A program made the position numbers and the translations under genes. Shown here one piece after another: positions 36,407 through 44,711 of a DNA stretch of 64,000 nucleotides. The notes under the pieces are model-generated. The model saw only the letters and a program-made list of their open reading frames with translations. It made no database searches and was not told the origin of the DNA. How positions within the stretch are numbered: the stretch's first letter is position 1; every line of letters starts with the position of its first letter. This DNA comes from Sphingobacterium alkalisoli (GTDB taxonomy: Bacteria > Bacteroidota > Bacteroidia > Sphingobacteriales > Sphingobacteriaceae). The stretch covers positions 682,001-746,000 of the forward strand of contig NZ_SUKA01000001.1 in assembly GCF_005049105.1 (NCBI RefSeq), written 5' to 3'.

Positions 36407-39145
36407 ATGAAAAGATTTTATTTACTTATAGGGGTATTAACTATTGGACGTTTTCTCTATGCGCAGCAGATACCGCTGCCCGAAACATTGCCCCAGACAA
36501 GACCCCGGTTATTGACTAATCCCGCGGAGAAGGAACCGCTATTACAAAAAATTCAGCAAGAAAAATGGGCAAAAGAGATATTTGAAGGGATAAAGAATAG
36601 GGTGGATGTATATGTAGAACGTACTGCCGACGAACCGGATTGGCTGTACTCTCGATTGATGATGTACTGGAAAAGTAAAGCTACAAATGTATATATCAAT
36701 GGTGGTGTATATGTCCGTGCCGATGGTGAAGCTCCCGTACCCACAGTTCGCTTTGGCAGTACCCGGGGAGTTGGTTCACCTATCAAAAGGCCAAAATTAG
36801 AAGACATTATACCGTATATGGATGATACGAAAGGTGTTTATTTCCATAATACGGCCAAAGCCGGAAATCCATTAGAATGGGCAGATCAGGCAACAGTGTC
36901 AGGAGCACAGATAGAGAGCGTCAATCATGAAATCATTCGGATCGGCCGGGATGCAGCATTTGTGTATTGGACCACAGGAGAAAAAAAGTATGCAAAATTA
37001 GCTTATGACGTGTTCAATACATACATGATGGGTATGTACCATCGCAATGAGCCTAGAGATTTAGGGAATGGCCATGCGCAGACGTTGGTAGCGATGACTA
37101 CTTTTGAAGTTATCCAGGAAGGTGTTCTTCCCGATCTGGCGGAATATTACGACTTTCTGCATGGGTATATCCAAGCCCATCATGCCGATAAAATAGTGCT
37201 ATTTGAAAGCGCCTTCAAAAAATGGATCGATGTCACTATCAAAAATGGTGTCCCCCATAATAACTGGAACCTGCATGGCGATAAGTTCATTTTGCCGGTT
37301 GCGATGGTATTGGAAGACAACAAAAGCTACGAAGATGGTAAGGGAAGAGAATACTATATTGATTATATTTTTAATCGTAATTCCCCCCGTCAATGGGCCA
37401 TTCCCCGCTTGATGGAATACGGCTATGACTTTAATAGCGGGATATGGAACGAATGCCCGGGATATGCGCAAAGTGTAACCAGCATATTCATGGATTTTAT
37501 TGTTCACTATGACCATACGTTCCATCAAAATCTACTTCCTTATATGCCTGTAATGCGTAAAGCGGTAGATGTATTGCCACAATATCTTTTTCCTAACGGT
37601 CAGACCACGGCATTCGGGGATTCTTATTATGGAAGCGTCAATACTTCGTCGATGCATAATATGATTCGTATGGCACAGAAATACAACAATTCAACAGATG
37701 AAGCACATTATACGCGTATGTATAAATTGTTCAGTGGAGAACAGAAAGACAGTTCGGTGAGTCTTAGAAAATATCCTGCACGGGTTTCTTCATTCTTTTC
37801 CAGTACACCGATTTCTCTCCGAAAAGATGTATCTAAGGGAAGCCTGAGCGATTATATCACCCAAACTTTTTATGCGCCTACTGTCAGTTGGTTTGTACAG
37901 CGGAATAAATTTACCGATCCCGAAAATGGGATGATGATTTCGCAATATGGTTCTTTGGGGAATCATGCGCATTCCAATGGTATTGCTATGGAGTTATATG
38001 GTAAAGGTTACGTATTGGGAGCAGAATCTGGCATCGGGTCTTCTTATTTTGAAAAGCCCTATTTGGAATACTATTCACAATTTCCGGCACATAATACCGT
38101 CATGGTAGACGGGATTTCCAAGTATCCGGAGATGTTGAGTAATCATCCATTTGATCTGCTGGGGCACTATCCTGCTTCTGGCAAGAAAGAAGGATACTAT
38201 CCTGATATGACCTATTCGGATGTATATTTCCTGGAGCCGGAAAGCAGGAGCGATCAAAGACGTACATTAGGAATTGTTCGAACCGGAGAAAGTAGCGGGT
38301 ATTATGTCGATATTTTCCGTTCAAAAAAGCAACGTCAGGGCGACAAATTCCATGATTATTTCTATCACAACCTTGGTCAGGAACTTTTTGTCAAAGATAT
38401 GCATGGCAAAGAACTTGATCTGCAACCCAATAACGAAATGGCCTTTGCGGGCGGACATTTGTTTGCACTCGACTATATGTGGGACAAACGTTCGGCTCGT
38501 ACAGATAAAGATTACCAGACGGAATGGAAAATGAGCCGTCCGGACAGCAACCATTTGTACATGAACCTCTGGATGAAAGGTTATGCCAACCGGGAAGTTT
38601 TTTCAATCAAAGCTCCCCCTACCAAAGCATTCAGACCCAATCATGGATTACCTTATGATGTGCTATCATCTCCGTTTCTAACCATCGCTGCACGACAGCA
38701 CGGAGAAGCGTGGAACAGGCCTTTTGTATCTATATTTGAACCTTATACCGAAGAAGAAGGAAGGTCTATCACCTCTATACAGTCATTTGAGGTGGAAGGA
38801 AGTTCTCCGGATTTTGTAGGATTGGAAGTAATAAGCAAACATGGTCAGGTAGATTATATTTTTTCGTCCGTTGTTGAAGAAAAAGTCCATTATAAAAAAA
38901 TGACTGTTGAGGCGACTTATGGAATAATTCGTGAAAAAGGGAGTGATTTTACCTTGTTTTTAGGAAATGGAACGCATATCGAAGCCTATGGATTGAGGAT
39001 AGAAAGTGAGCAGGCAACCAATGCAGTAGTGGAATACCGCAACGGTAAATATTTTGTAAATGCGGAAAGCCCCATTACCATACGTAATACTAAAGGTAAA
39101 AAGATTAAATTGGATGCCCCGGATTTCGGCGAAATCAAGCTGTAG
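36407..39145 (+). CDS. Large heparinase II/III-like polysaccharide lyase
   Basis: This 912-residue secreted protein has a signal peptide (1-19, ending LYAQ), an (alpha/alpha) toroid (about 30-460, including 'GNGHAQTLVAMTTFEVIQEG' and 'NNWNLHGDKFILPVAMVLED') and a heparinase II/III-type beta-sandwich. In the latter, 'YGSLGNHAHSNGIAMELYGKGYVLGAESG' carries H520/H522, and 'YYSQFPAHNTVMVDG' is the classic follow-on motif. A final beta domain ends the protein. Such enzymes beta-eliminate uronic acid glycans (PL12, PL15, PL17, PL21 and larger families). Its length of about 900 fits the bigger and less studied families better than PL12 (about 700) or PL17 (about 740). It lies 18 bases after the DUF1680 gene and 23 before GH43. 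Substrate unknown. Confidence 0.8.
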   Translation: MKRFYLLIGVLTIGRFLYAQQIPLPETLPQTRPRLLTNPAEKEPLLQKIQQEKWAKEIFEGIKNRVDVYVERTADEPDWLYSRLMMYWKSKATNVYINGGVYVRADGEAPVPTVRFGSTRGVGSPIKRPKLEDIIPYMDDTKGVYFHNTAKAGNPLEWADQATVSGAQIESVNHEIIRIGRDAAFVYWTTGEKKYAKLAYDVFNTYMMGMYHRNEPRDLGNGHAQTLVAMTTFEVIQEGVLPDLAEYYDFLHGYIQAHHADKIVLFESAFKKWIDVTIKNGVPHNNWNLHGDKFILPVAMVLEDNKSYEDGKGREYYIDYIFNRNSPRQWAIPRLMEYGYDFNSGIWNECPGYAQSVTSIFMDFIVHYDHTFHQNLLPYMPVMRKAVDVLPQYLFPNGQTTAFGDSYYGSVNTSSMHNMIRMAQKYNNSTDEAHYTRMYKLFSGEQKDSSVSLRKYPARVSSFFSSTPISLRKDVSKGSLSDYITQTFYAPTVSWFVQRNKFTDPENGMMISQYGSLGNHAHSNGIAMELYGKGYVLGAESGIGSSYFEKPYLEYYSQFPAHNTVMVDGISKYPEMLSNHPFDLLGHYPASGKKEGYYPDMTYSDVYFLEPESRSDQRRTLGIVRTGESSGYYVDIFRSKKQRQGDKFHDYFYHNLGQELFVKDMHGKELDLQPNNEMAFAGGHLFALDYMWDKRSARTDKDYQTEWKMSRPDSNHLYMNLWMKGYANREVFSIKAPPTKAFRPNHGLPYDVLSSPFLTIAARQHGEAWNRPFVSIFEPYTEEEGRSITSIQSFEVEGSSPDFVGLEVISKHGQVDYIFSSVVEEKVHYKKMTVEATYGIIREKGSDFTLFLGNGTHIEAYGLRIESEQATNAVVEYRNGKYFVNAESPITIRNTKGKKIKLDAPDFGEIKL

Positions 39146-39168
39146 GAGATTAAATTATGGATTGAAAA

Positions 39169-40851
39169 ATGAAATTACCAAATATAATTAAGTTGAGCAT
39201 GGCATGCCTCTTTGGATTATTGAATACAACTATGTATTCTTATGGGCAAGCTTCTAATACCTGGGTAGCCGATCAAGGAGATGGTACCTATAAGAATCCC
39301 ATTTTGCATGCCGATTACTCCGATCCCGATGTGATATCTGTTGGAGACGATTATTATATGACAGCATCCAGTTTCAATAGTGTGCCGGGCTTACCCATTT
39401 TACACTCGAAGGATCTGGTTAATTGGTCGATTGTCAATTACGCCCTTCGTGATTTGACCTTGGAGGGTGTCCCCGAAGGCTTTTTTGCGAAGCCTCAACA
39501 TGGCAAAGGCGTATGGGCACCATGCATCCGTTACCATAAGGGTGAATACTTGATCTATTGGGGAGACCCTGATTTTGGTATTTACGTCGTGAAAACAAAA
39601 GATATATTGGGTCGATGGGATAATCCTATCTTGGTTCTCCCCGGGAAAGGACGTATTGACCCAAGCCCGTTGTTTGATGACGATGGCAAGGTATATCTCA
39701 CCCATGCCTGGGCAGGTAGCAGAGCATATTTCAACAGCGTGATGACCGTATGTGAAATGAACGAAGAGGGCACAAAGGTTATCAGCGAGGAAAGCCTGAT
39801 TTTTGATGGCAACGATGGAATCAACCATACAATAGAAGGCGGGAAATTCTACAAAAGGGACGGGTATTATTACTTGTTGGCTCCGGCGGGAGGTGTAGCT
39901 ATGGGGTGGCAGATCGCCCTGCGTTCCAAGAATGTGTATGGCCCCTATGAAGTAAAACGGGTTTTAGATCAGGGAAAGACGGATATAAACGGTCCGCATC
40001 AAGGTGGACTTGTACAGACGCAGACGGACGAATGGTGGTTTATTCATTTTCAAGACAAAGGGCCTTACGGACGTGTGGCACATCTGCAGCCGGTTCATTG
40101 GAAAGATGGTTGGCCGGTTATGGGTATAAATGATAAGGATTATTGTGGTGAACCGGTTACGACCTACCGAAAGCCGGATGTAGGGGAAACATATTCCATA
40201 ATGACGCCGGTGGAGAGCGACGAATTTAACACAGCGAAACTCGGACTGCAATGGCAATGGCACGCCAATCCTCAACAAGGATGGGGATTCCCATCGGTTA
40301 ATGGCTATTTACGGATGTATGGACAATACTATCCAGAGGACTATACCAATTTTTGGGACATTTCCAATCTGTTGCTACAAAAGTTTCCTGCTCCAAAATT
40401 TAACGCTACACTGAAACTTACTGCTGTACTGCAAAATGAAGGTGACCAAGCGGGCCTAATTATAATGGGGTGGGATTACAGTTATATTGCATTGCGGAAG
40501 ATAATGGGTGGGTATGCGATCGTGCAAGCAGCCTGTCAGGACGCTGAACAAAAAGGCGAAGAAAAATTGCTAGCAACTATTCCGGCCAAAAAATTGAATA
40601 CGGAGGTTAAGTATAACTACCAGACCCGTTTGGAACTGACGGACGTATATTTTCGCGTCGACGTAAAAGACGGTGCTATGTGTCAATTTTCCTATAGTTC
40701 CGACGGAAAGAAGTTCGATTCTGTTGGAGCACCATTCCAAGCGAAACAGGGAAAATGGATTGGCGCAAAGGTCGGCATGTTTATCCTGAATAAAACGGAC
40801 AAAACGCCACGGTCCTGGATGGACATGGATTGGTTTAGAATCGATAAGTAA
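39169..40851 (+). CDS. Glycoside hydrolase family 43 with C-terminal beta-sandwich
   Basis: The protein has a signal peptide (1-27, ending SYGQ), then the five-bladed GH43 propeller: 'NPILHADYSDPDVISVGDDYYMTASSFNSVPGLPILHSKDLVNW' with catalytic base D52, 'GRIDPSPLFDDDGKVYLTHAW' with pKa-modulating D164, and 'HTIEGGKFYKRDGYYYLLAPAGG' with general acid E223. The C-terminal 190 residues form a GH43_C2-like beta-sandwich ('NFWDISNLLLQKFP', 'DQAGLIIMGWDYSYIALRK'). The layout resembles the subfamily of alpha-L-arabinofuranosidases with this extra domain (GH43_12-like), but beta-xylosidase or galactosidase activity is not excluded. It lies 23 bases after the heparinase-like gene and 16 before the DUF4861 gene. 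Confidence 0.9.
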   Translation: MKLPNIIKLSMACLFGLLNTTMYSYGQASNTWVADQGDGTYKNPILHADYSDPDVISVGDDYYMTASSFNSVPGLPILHSKDLVNWSIVNYALRDLTLEGVPEGFFAKPQHGKGVWAPCIRYHKGEYLIYWGDPDFGIYVVKTKDILGRWDNPILVLPGKGRIDPSPLFDDDGKVYLTHAWAGSRAYFNSVMTVCEMNEEGTKVISEESLIFDGNDGINHTIEGGKFYKRDGYYYLLAPAGGVAMGWQIALRSKNVYGPYEVKRVLDQGKTDINGPHQGGLVQTQTDEWWFIHFQDKGPYGRVAHLQPVHWKDGWPVMGINDKDYCGEPVTTYRKPDVGETYSIMTPVESDEFNTAKLGLQWQWHANPQQGWGFPSVNGYLRMYGQYYPEDYTNFWDISNLLLQKFPAPKFNATLKLTAVLQNEGDQAGLIIMGWDYSYIALRKIMGGYAIVQAACQDAEQKGEEKLLATIPAKKLNTEVKYNYQTRLELTDVYFRVDVKDGAMCQFSYSSDGKKFDSVGAPFQAKQGKWIGAKVGMFILNKTDKTPRSWMDMDWFRIDK

Positions 40852-40867
40852 ATTAAATAAGTCACAC

Positions 40868-41983
40868 ATGAAAAAAGTTTTCCTTTTGTTTCTTGTTAGC
40901 CTAACTATATTGTCGGGATACGGGCAAAATTCGCTCAAAGTCAAGAATACAACTCCACACATTCGAAAAGAGGTGGTCAGCATTCCGTATGATAACTTTA
41001 CTCGACACTTTAAAGTGGATAGTATTTTTTTGATTAAGGATATGGAAGGAAGTATATTGCCACACCAGTTGGAAATGTGCGGAAGTAATGTTCCTCAAAA
41101 TGTATTGATAGAGGTAGTTGTTAACCCCAAAAGTACATTAACACTGTTTGTTTCAACAGAAAAGCCTCCTATGTTTCTATCCAAAACTTATGCCCGGTAT
41201 ATCCCAGAGCGGTTCGATGATTTTGCTTGGGAAAATAACGTTGTGGCTTTTAGGCTATACGGAAAAGCACTGGAAGGTAGATCGGATGATGCACAGGGTA
41301 TGGACTTTTGGGCCAAACGCACAGAAGACCTTATCATCAACAAGTGGTATAAAGGAGAAAATTATCATAAAGACCATGGCGAAGGATTGGATTATTACGC
41401 CGTTGGTCAGACACTTGGTGCAGGAGATATGGCCTTTTATTACAACAGTGAGCTACAATACACCAAGCACTATCGTGAGTTCGAAATTTTAGACAATGGG
41501 CCATTGCGCACTACTTTCCGCCTAAAGTTCCATCCTGAAAGAATCAACGGAAACAACATTAGTCTCAGCAAGACAATTTCTTTGGACGCTGGGTCACAAT
41601 TTAACAAAATTACCATTGCGTTTAGCAATATGGATGCCCAAGTAATGCCGATCGTCGTTGGTGTAGCCAAGAGAAATGAAACATCACCAGAATTTATGGT
41701 AACAGGAAAAAAGCGAACTTTTGCTTATTGGGAGCCCATAGTAGGCGACAATGGCCACACGGGAATTGCTCTTATTCTTCCGAGGAAGAAAATAAAATTC
41801 ATTTCTAGTAAACCTACACAATTTCTTTTTCAAACCACCGTAAGGGATAGCGAAGCCTATACCTATTATAGCGGTGCCGCATGGGACAAAGCTGGTCGAT
41901 TCACCACTGCCGGCACGTGGTTTGACGAAGTAAAAAGAGTGGCAACTATTCTCAGAAACCCTTTGAGAGTGACTTTAGAATGA
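40868..41983 (+). CDS. DUF4861-family secreted protein
   Basis: This is a 371-residue protein with a signal peptide (1-19, ending GYGQ). The body is beta-rich: 'NTTPHIRKEVVSIPYDNF', 'LPHQLEMCG', 'PERFDDFAWENNVVAFRLYGKALE', 'GMDFWAKRTEDLIINKWYKGENYHKDHGEGLDYYAVGQTLGAGDMAFYYN'. This matches DUF4861, which recurs in PULs for uronic-acid polymers. Conserved His, Asp and Glu in 'YHKDHGEGLDYY' could be catalytic. It resembles galactose-mutarotase-like or lyase-like beta-sandwich enzymes in outline, but I know of no secure function. It is the last gene of the operon and no clear terminator follows before the tRNA region. Confidence 0.8.
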   Translation: MKKVFLLFLVSLTILSGYGQNSLKVKNTTPHIRKEVVSIPYDNFTRHFKVDSIFLIKDMEGSILPHQLEMCGSNVPQNVLIEVVVNPKSTLTLFVSTEKPPMFLSKTYARYIPERFDDFAWENNVVAFRLYGKALEGRSDDAQGMDFWAKRTEDLIINKWYKGENYHKDHGEGLDYYAVGQTLGAGDMAFYYNSELQYTKHYREFEILDNGPLRTTFRLKFHPERINGNNISLSKTISLDAGSQFNKITIAFSNMDAQVMPIVVGVAKRNETSPEFMVTGKKRTFAYWEPIVGDNGHTGIALILPRKKIKFISSKPTQFLFQTTVRDSEAYTYYSGAAWDKAGRFTTAGTWFDEVKRVATILRNPLRVTLE

Positions 41984-42021
41984 AAATGTATTTTTAGCAC
42001 ATTACAATACAAATAAAATAT

Positions 42022-42029
42022 TACCTTTG
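42022..42029 (+). promoter_or_regulatory. Candidate -7 promoter box for tRNA-Val(GAC)
   Basis: TACCTTTG fits TAnnTTTG exactly. A TTTTAG about 25 bases upstream is a weak -33 match. The tRNA begins 84 bases downstream. Confidence 0.55.
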
Positions 42030-42113
42030 CCGTAGGTCTTGCATAAGAACCACATTAAGTATCCACTTAGGTGCTTTTTTCTGGCCGCAGATCAGGGATG
42101 TTTTTTCAAAATA

Positions 42114-42188
42114 GGGGGTTTAGCTCAGCTGGTTTAGAGCACTACCTCGACAAGGTAGGGGTCACTGGTTCGAACCCAGTAATCCCCA
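42114..42188 (+). tRNA. tRNA-Val (anticodon GAC) with C at position 33
   Basis: The acceptor is GGGGGTT/AATCCCC (one G-T pair), D-stem GCTC/GAGC, anticodon stem CTACC/GGTAG, loop TCGACAA, and T-arm ACTGG-TTCGAAC-CCAGT. The T-arm and variable loop equal those of the tRNA-Val(TAC) genes. The loop puts GAC at 34-36 and C at 33, where almost all tRNAs have U. Reading the loop one base earlier as a serine CGA anticodon breaks the stem. It reads GTC and GTT codons. Confidence 0.93.
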
Positions 42189-42196
42189 CGTAATTA

Positions 42197-42227
42197 AAGA
42201 GTTTCCGTATGGAAGCTCTTTTTCTTT
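42197..42227 (+). terminator. Terminator after tRNA-Val(GAC)
   Basis: AGAGTTTCC-gtat-GGAAGCTCT forms a stem with one mismatch, followed by TTTTTCTTT. It closes the tRNA transcript ahead of the LpxH-like gene. Confidence 0.8.
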
Positions 42228-42356
42228 ATAAGGCATAACCCTATGATTAAAATAAACCTTCATTAAAAACAAGCTACTCCAACTATTCCAAAAAAATTGA
42301 CAATTAATTAACTATCTGAAAATGATGAGTTAACAGTTGTTTTATTATTTTGTAAT

Positions 42357-43187
42357 ATGAAGAGAGAAGTCGATTTAGTAATACTTTCAGATGTACATCT
42401 CGGAACCTATGGATGTCGGGCGCAGGAATTACTCCATTATTTGTATTCCATCAAACCCGCAAAGCTAGTCTTGAACGGTGATATCATGGATATCTGGCAG
42501 TTTAAAAAGAGCTATTTTCCTGATCATCATCTCAAAGTGATTAAATACCTCTTTGATATGGCATATCAAGGTTGTGAGATCATCTATATCACGGGCAACC
42601 ATGATGAAATGCTACGTAAGTTTTCGAATATACATTTTGGCAATATCCAGTTGGTGGATAAATTAGTACTGCATCTAGGTGATAAGCGGGCGTGGATCTT
42701 TCATGGTGACGTGTTCGATGCTTCTATTCAACATTCCAAATGGTTGGCAAAGTTGGGTGGCTGGGGGTACGACCGTCTTATTGGATTGAACAATCTGATA
42801 AATTGGGTTCTTGTTCGAATGGGAAAAGAGAAGTATTCGCTTTCTAAGCGAATCAAAAACTCGGTGAAAAAGGCGGTTAAATTTATTTCAGATTTTGAGC
42901 AGACGGCATCGGAGCTGGCTATCGAAAGCGAATACGATTATGTAATATGTGGACATATCCATCAACCGCAAATCCGGACAGTGGTAACGAAGAAAGGTTC
43001 GTGTGTATACATGAATTCGGGCGACTGGATTGAAAACCTATCGGCGCTAGAGTACCATAATGGTGAGTGGGATATGTTTGCTTACGAAGAAAAGAAAGAT
43101 ACCCTTGGGAAATATCCGATGCACGATATCTTACTGAATTATTCCCTGGAAAATATATTGGAACGTGTACGCGTGCAAAGTTTTTAG
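42357..43187 (+). CDS. UDP-2,3-diacylglucosamine diphosphatase-like metallophosphoesterase
   Basis: The calcineurin-like fold has full motifs: 'LSDVHLG' (about 10-16), 'NGDIMDIWQF' (about 40-49), 'TGNHDEM' (about 80-86), 'FHGDVFD' and 'CGHIHQP' (about 200-206). The 276-residue form with 'W.FKKSYFPDHHLKVIKYL' and the tail 'YMNSGDWIENLSALEYHNG' is the LpxH/LpxH2-like group common in Bacteroidota, which hydrolyses UDP-2,3-diacylglucosamine to lipid X and UMP in lipid A synthesis at the inner membrane. Other members act on cyclic nucleotides or phospholipids, so the exact substrate is inferred. It is monocistronic after the tRNA and converges on the FMN reductase gene, overlapping it by 4 bases. 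Confidence 0.85.
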   Translation: MKREVDLVILSDVHLGTYGCRAQELLHYLYSIKPAKLVLNGDIMDIWQFKKSYFPDHHLKVIKYLFDMAYQGCEIIYITGNHDEMLRKFSNIHFGNIQLVDKLVLHLGDKRAWIFHGDVFDASIQHSKWLAKLGGWGYDRLIGLNNLINWVLVRMGKEKYSLSKRIKNSVKKAVKFISDFEQTASELAIESEYDYVICGHIHQPQIRTVVTKKGSCVYMNSGDWIENLSALEYHNGEWDMFAYEEKKDTLGKYPMHDILLNYSLENILERVRVQSF

Positions 43188-43705
43188 AACCGAATAATTT
43201 CTTCTAGCTGTTCATCAATAAATTTGACAGTAATGTTGTCAATAAATTCATTGTTGTTGTTGAGCTCGTTCTGGATATGTGGGATATGAATTTTAAGGGG
43301 AAGAACATGCATCCGCATATAATTACAGACGCCTGTGAGATGGTCAACGCCACGAATGTTCCCGTATTTTCCGGTTGCTACCCCCACTAAGACTGCCTTT
43401 TTATGGTAGAATGAAGCTGGGAACGCACAGGCATCAATGAATACCTTAAGTACACCCGGATAACTTCCATTATATTCAGGAACAATAAAAATAAATTTAC
43501 GGGCTGCAGAAACCTTCTCCTGTATGGGCGCAAAATCAGCACTTCTTTTTCCGTATAGATCAGAATAAATGATGTCGTGAGGAAGGTCGCTCAACGAAAA
43601 TATTTCCCATTCTTCTCCTCGTCGCTGCAGCTGCTCTTGATAATATCTGGCCACCTTTAACGAGTTGCTTCCCAATCTATTTGTTCCCGAAATAATTAAA
43701 TTCAT
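43184..43705 (-). CDS. NADPH-dependent FMN reductase-family flavoprotein
   Basis: This 173-residue flavodoxin-fold protein begins 'MNLIISGTNRLGSNSLKVARYYQ' (the phosphate-binding S/T-N/R-x-x-S/N-S loop for FMN) and contains 'FIFIVPEYNGSYPGVLKVFIDAC' (about 90-113, PEYN motif) and 'KKAVLVGVATGKYGNIRGVDHL', all typical of the FMN_red family (azoreductase/SsuE/ArsH-like). It likely reduces FMN or quinones with NAD(P)H in the cytoplasm. Its physiological partner cannot be told. It is convergent with the LpxH-like gene and divergent from parA, with which it shares the 206-base region 43706-43911. Confidence 0.88.
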   Translation of the reverse strand: MNLIISGTNRLGSNSLKVARYYQEQLQRRGEEWEIFSLSDLPHDIIYSDLYGKRSADFAPIQEKVSAARKFIFIVPEYNGSYPGVLKVFIDACAFPASFYHKKAVLVGVATGKYGNIRGVDHLTGVCNYMRMHVLPLKIHIPHIQNELNNNNEFIDNITVKFIDEQLEEIIRF

Positions 43706-43911
43706 TGTGCTTTTGTAATTTATGTCTCTCAGTGAATGACGATGTAAATGGTAAATCTATTTTTCGTATCTTAGCATGCTGAGTTGTAAGCTCAGAAATG
43801 TTCTCAAAAATAGCAATTTTAACATCATTTAAGCATTTGGTAAGTTATTGAAATGTAAATTTGGTGCGGGAACGAGAAGTGTACATTTAATAGGTAAAGG
43901 TTCAGTATCTT

Positions 43912-44709
43912 ATGGGAAAAATAATATCCATTGCAAATCAAAAAGGTGGTGTAGGGAAAACAACAACTTCTATTAACCTGGCGGCTAGTTTAGCGGTTTT
44001 GGAGTACAAGACATTGTTGGTAGATGCGGATCCCCAGGCAAACTCGACTTCAGGTATTGGGTTTGATCCAAGAGCTATTAAAGCAAGTGTATATGAATGT
44101 TTGGTGAATGATTTGGATCCGAGGGAAGCTATACACGGTACGGATACGCCCAATTTGGATTTATTGCCTGCACATATTGACTTGGTAGGTGCCGAGATCG
44201 AAATGATCAACCTGAATGAACGGGAGTATAAAATGAAAAAAATGCTCCTGCAGATAAAAGATGACTATGATTTTATCATTATCGACTGTTCGCCTTCATT
44301 GGGATTGATCACGATTAATGCCTTGACCGCATCGGACTCGGTCATTATTCCGGTTCAATGTGAATATTTTGCATTAGAAGGATTGGGTAAATTATTAAAC
44401 ACGATAAAAATAGTACAAAACCGTCTGAATACAGATTTAGCAATCGAAGGTATTTTACTGACCATGTATGATGTGCGTCTTCGTCTTTCCAATCAGGTGG
44501 TTGAGGAGGTAAGAACACATTTTCACGACTTGGTCTTTGAAACTATTATACAACGTAATACAAGATTAAGTGAAGCCCCTAGTTATGGGATCTCCGTAAT
44601 CATGCACGATGCATCCTGTAAAGGTGCCATCAATTACTTGAACCTGGCGCGCGAGATTTTACAAAAAAACGGTTTATTACAAGAAAATAAAGAACAAGCG
44701 ATAGTATAA
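43912..44709 (+). CDS. parA: Chromosome-partitioning ATPase ParA
   Basis: This P-loop ATPase (MinD/ParA family) drives chromosome segregation with ParB. The deviant Walker A 'NQKGGVGKTTTSINLAASLA' lies at about 8-27, Walker A' is 'LLVDADPQANST' and Walker B 'FIIIDCSPSLGLITINALTAS'. At 265 residues it is of chromosomal Soj type with no N-terminal DNA-binding extension. The end 'HDASCKGAINYLNLAREIL' is standard. It is followed after 2 bases by parB, and the parA-parB-DUF5683-dapB-lepB order is a conserved Bacteroidota core block. I saw no canonical parS site nearby. Confidence 0.97.
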   Translation: MGKIISIANQKGGVGKTTTSINLAASLAVLEYKTLLVDADPQANSTSGIGFDPRAIKASVYECLVNDLDPREAIHGTDTPNLDLLPAHIDLVGAEIEMINLNEREYKMKKMLLQIKDDYDFIIIDCSPSLGLITINALTASDSVIIPVQCEYFALEGLGKLLNTIKIVQNRLNTDLAIEGILLTMYDVRLRLSNQVVEEVRTHFHDLVFETIIQRNTRLSEAPSYGISVIMHDASCKGAINYLNLAREILQKNGLLQENKEQAIV

Positions 44710-44711
44710 AT

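Noticed and set aside
15326..42113. PUL as a prophage or integrative element inserted at a tRNA
   Set aside because: There is no integrase, relaxase or phage gene, and no exact direct repeat beyond the tRNA homology itself. It is kept only as an island hypothesis.
43706..43911. Canonical parS site near parAB
   Set aside because: I looked for the usual palindrome and did not see it here or in the genes of the parA block.
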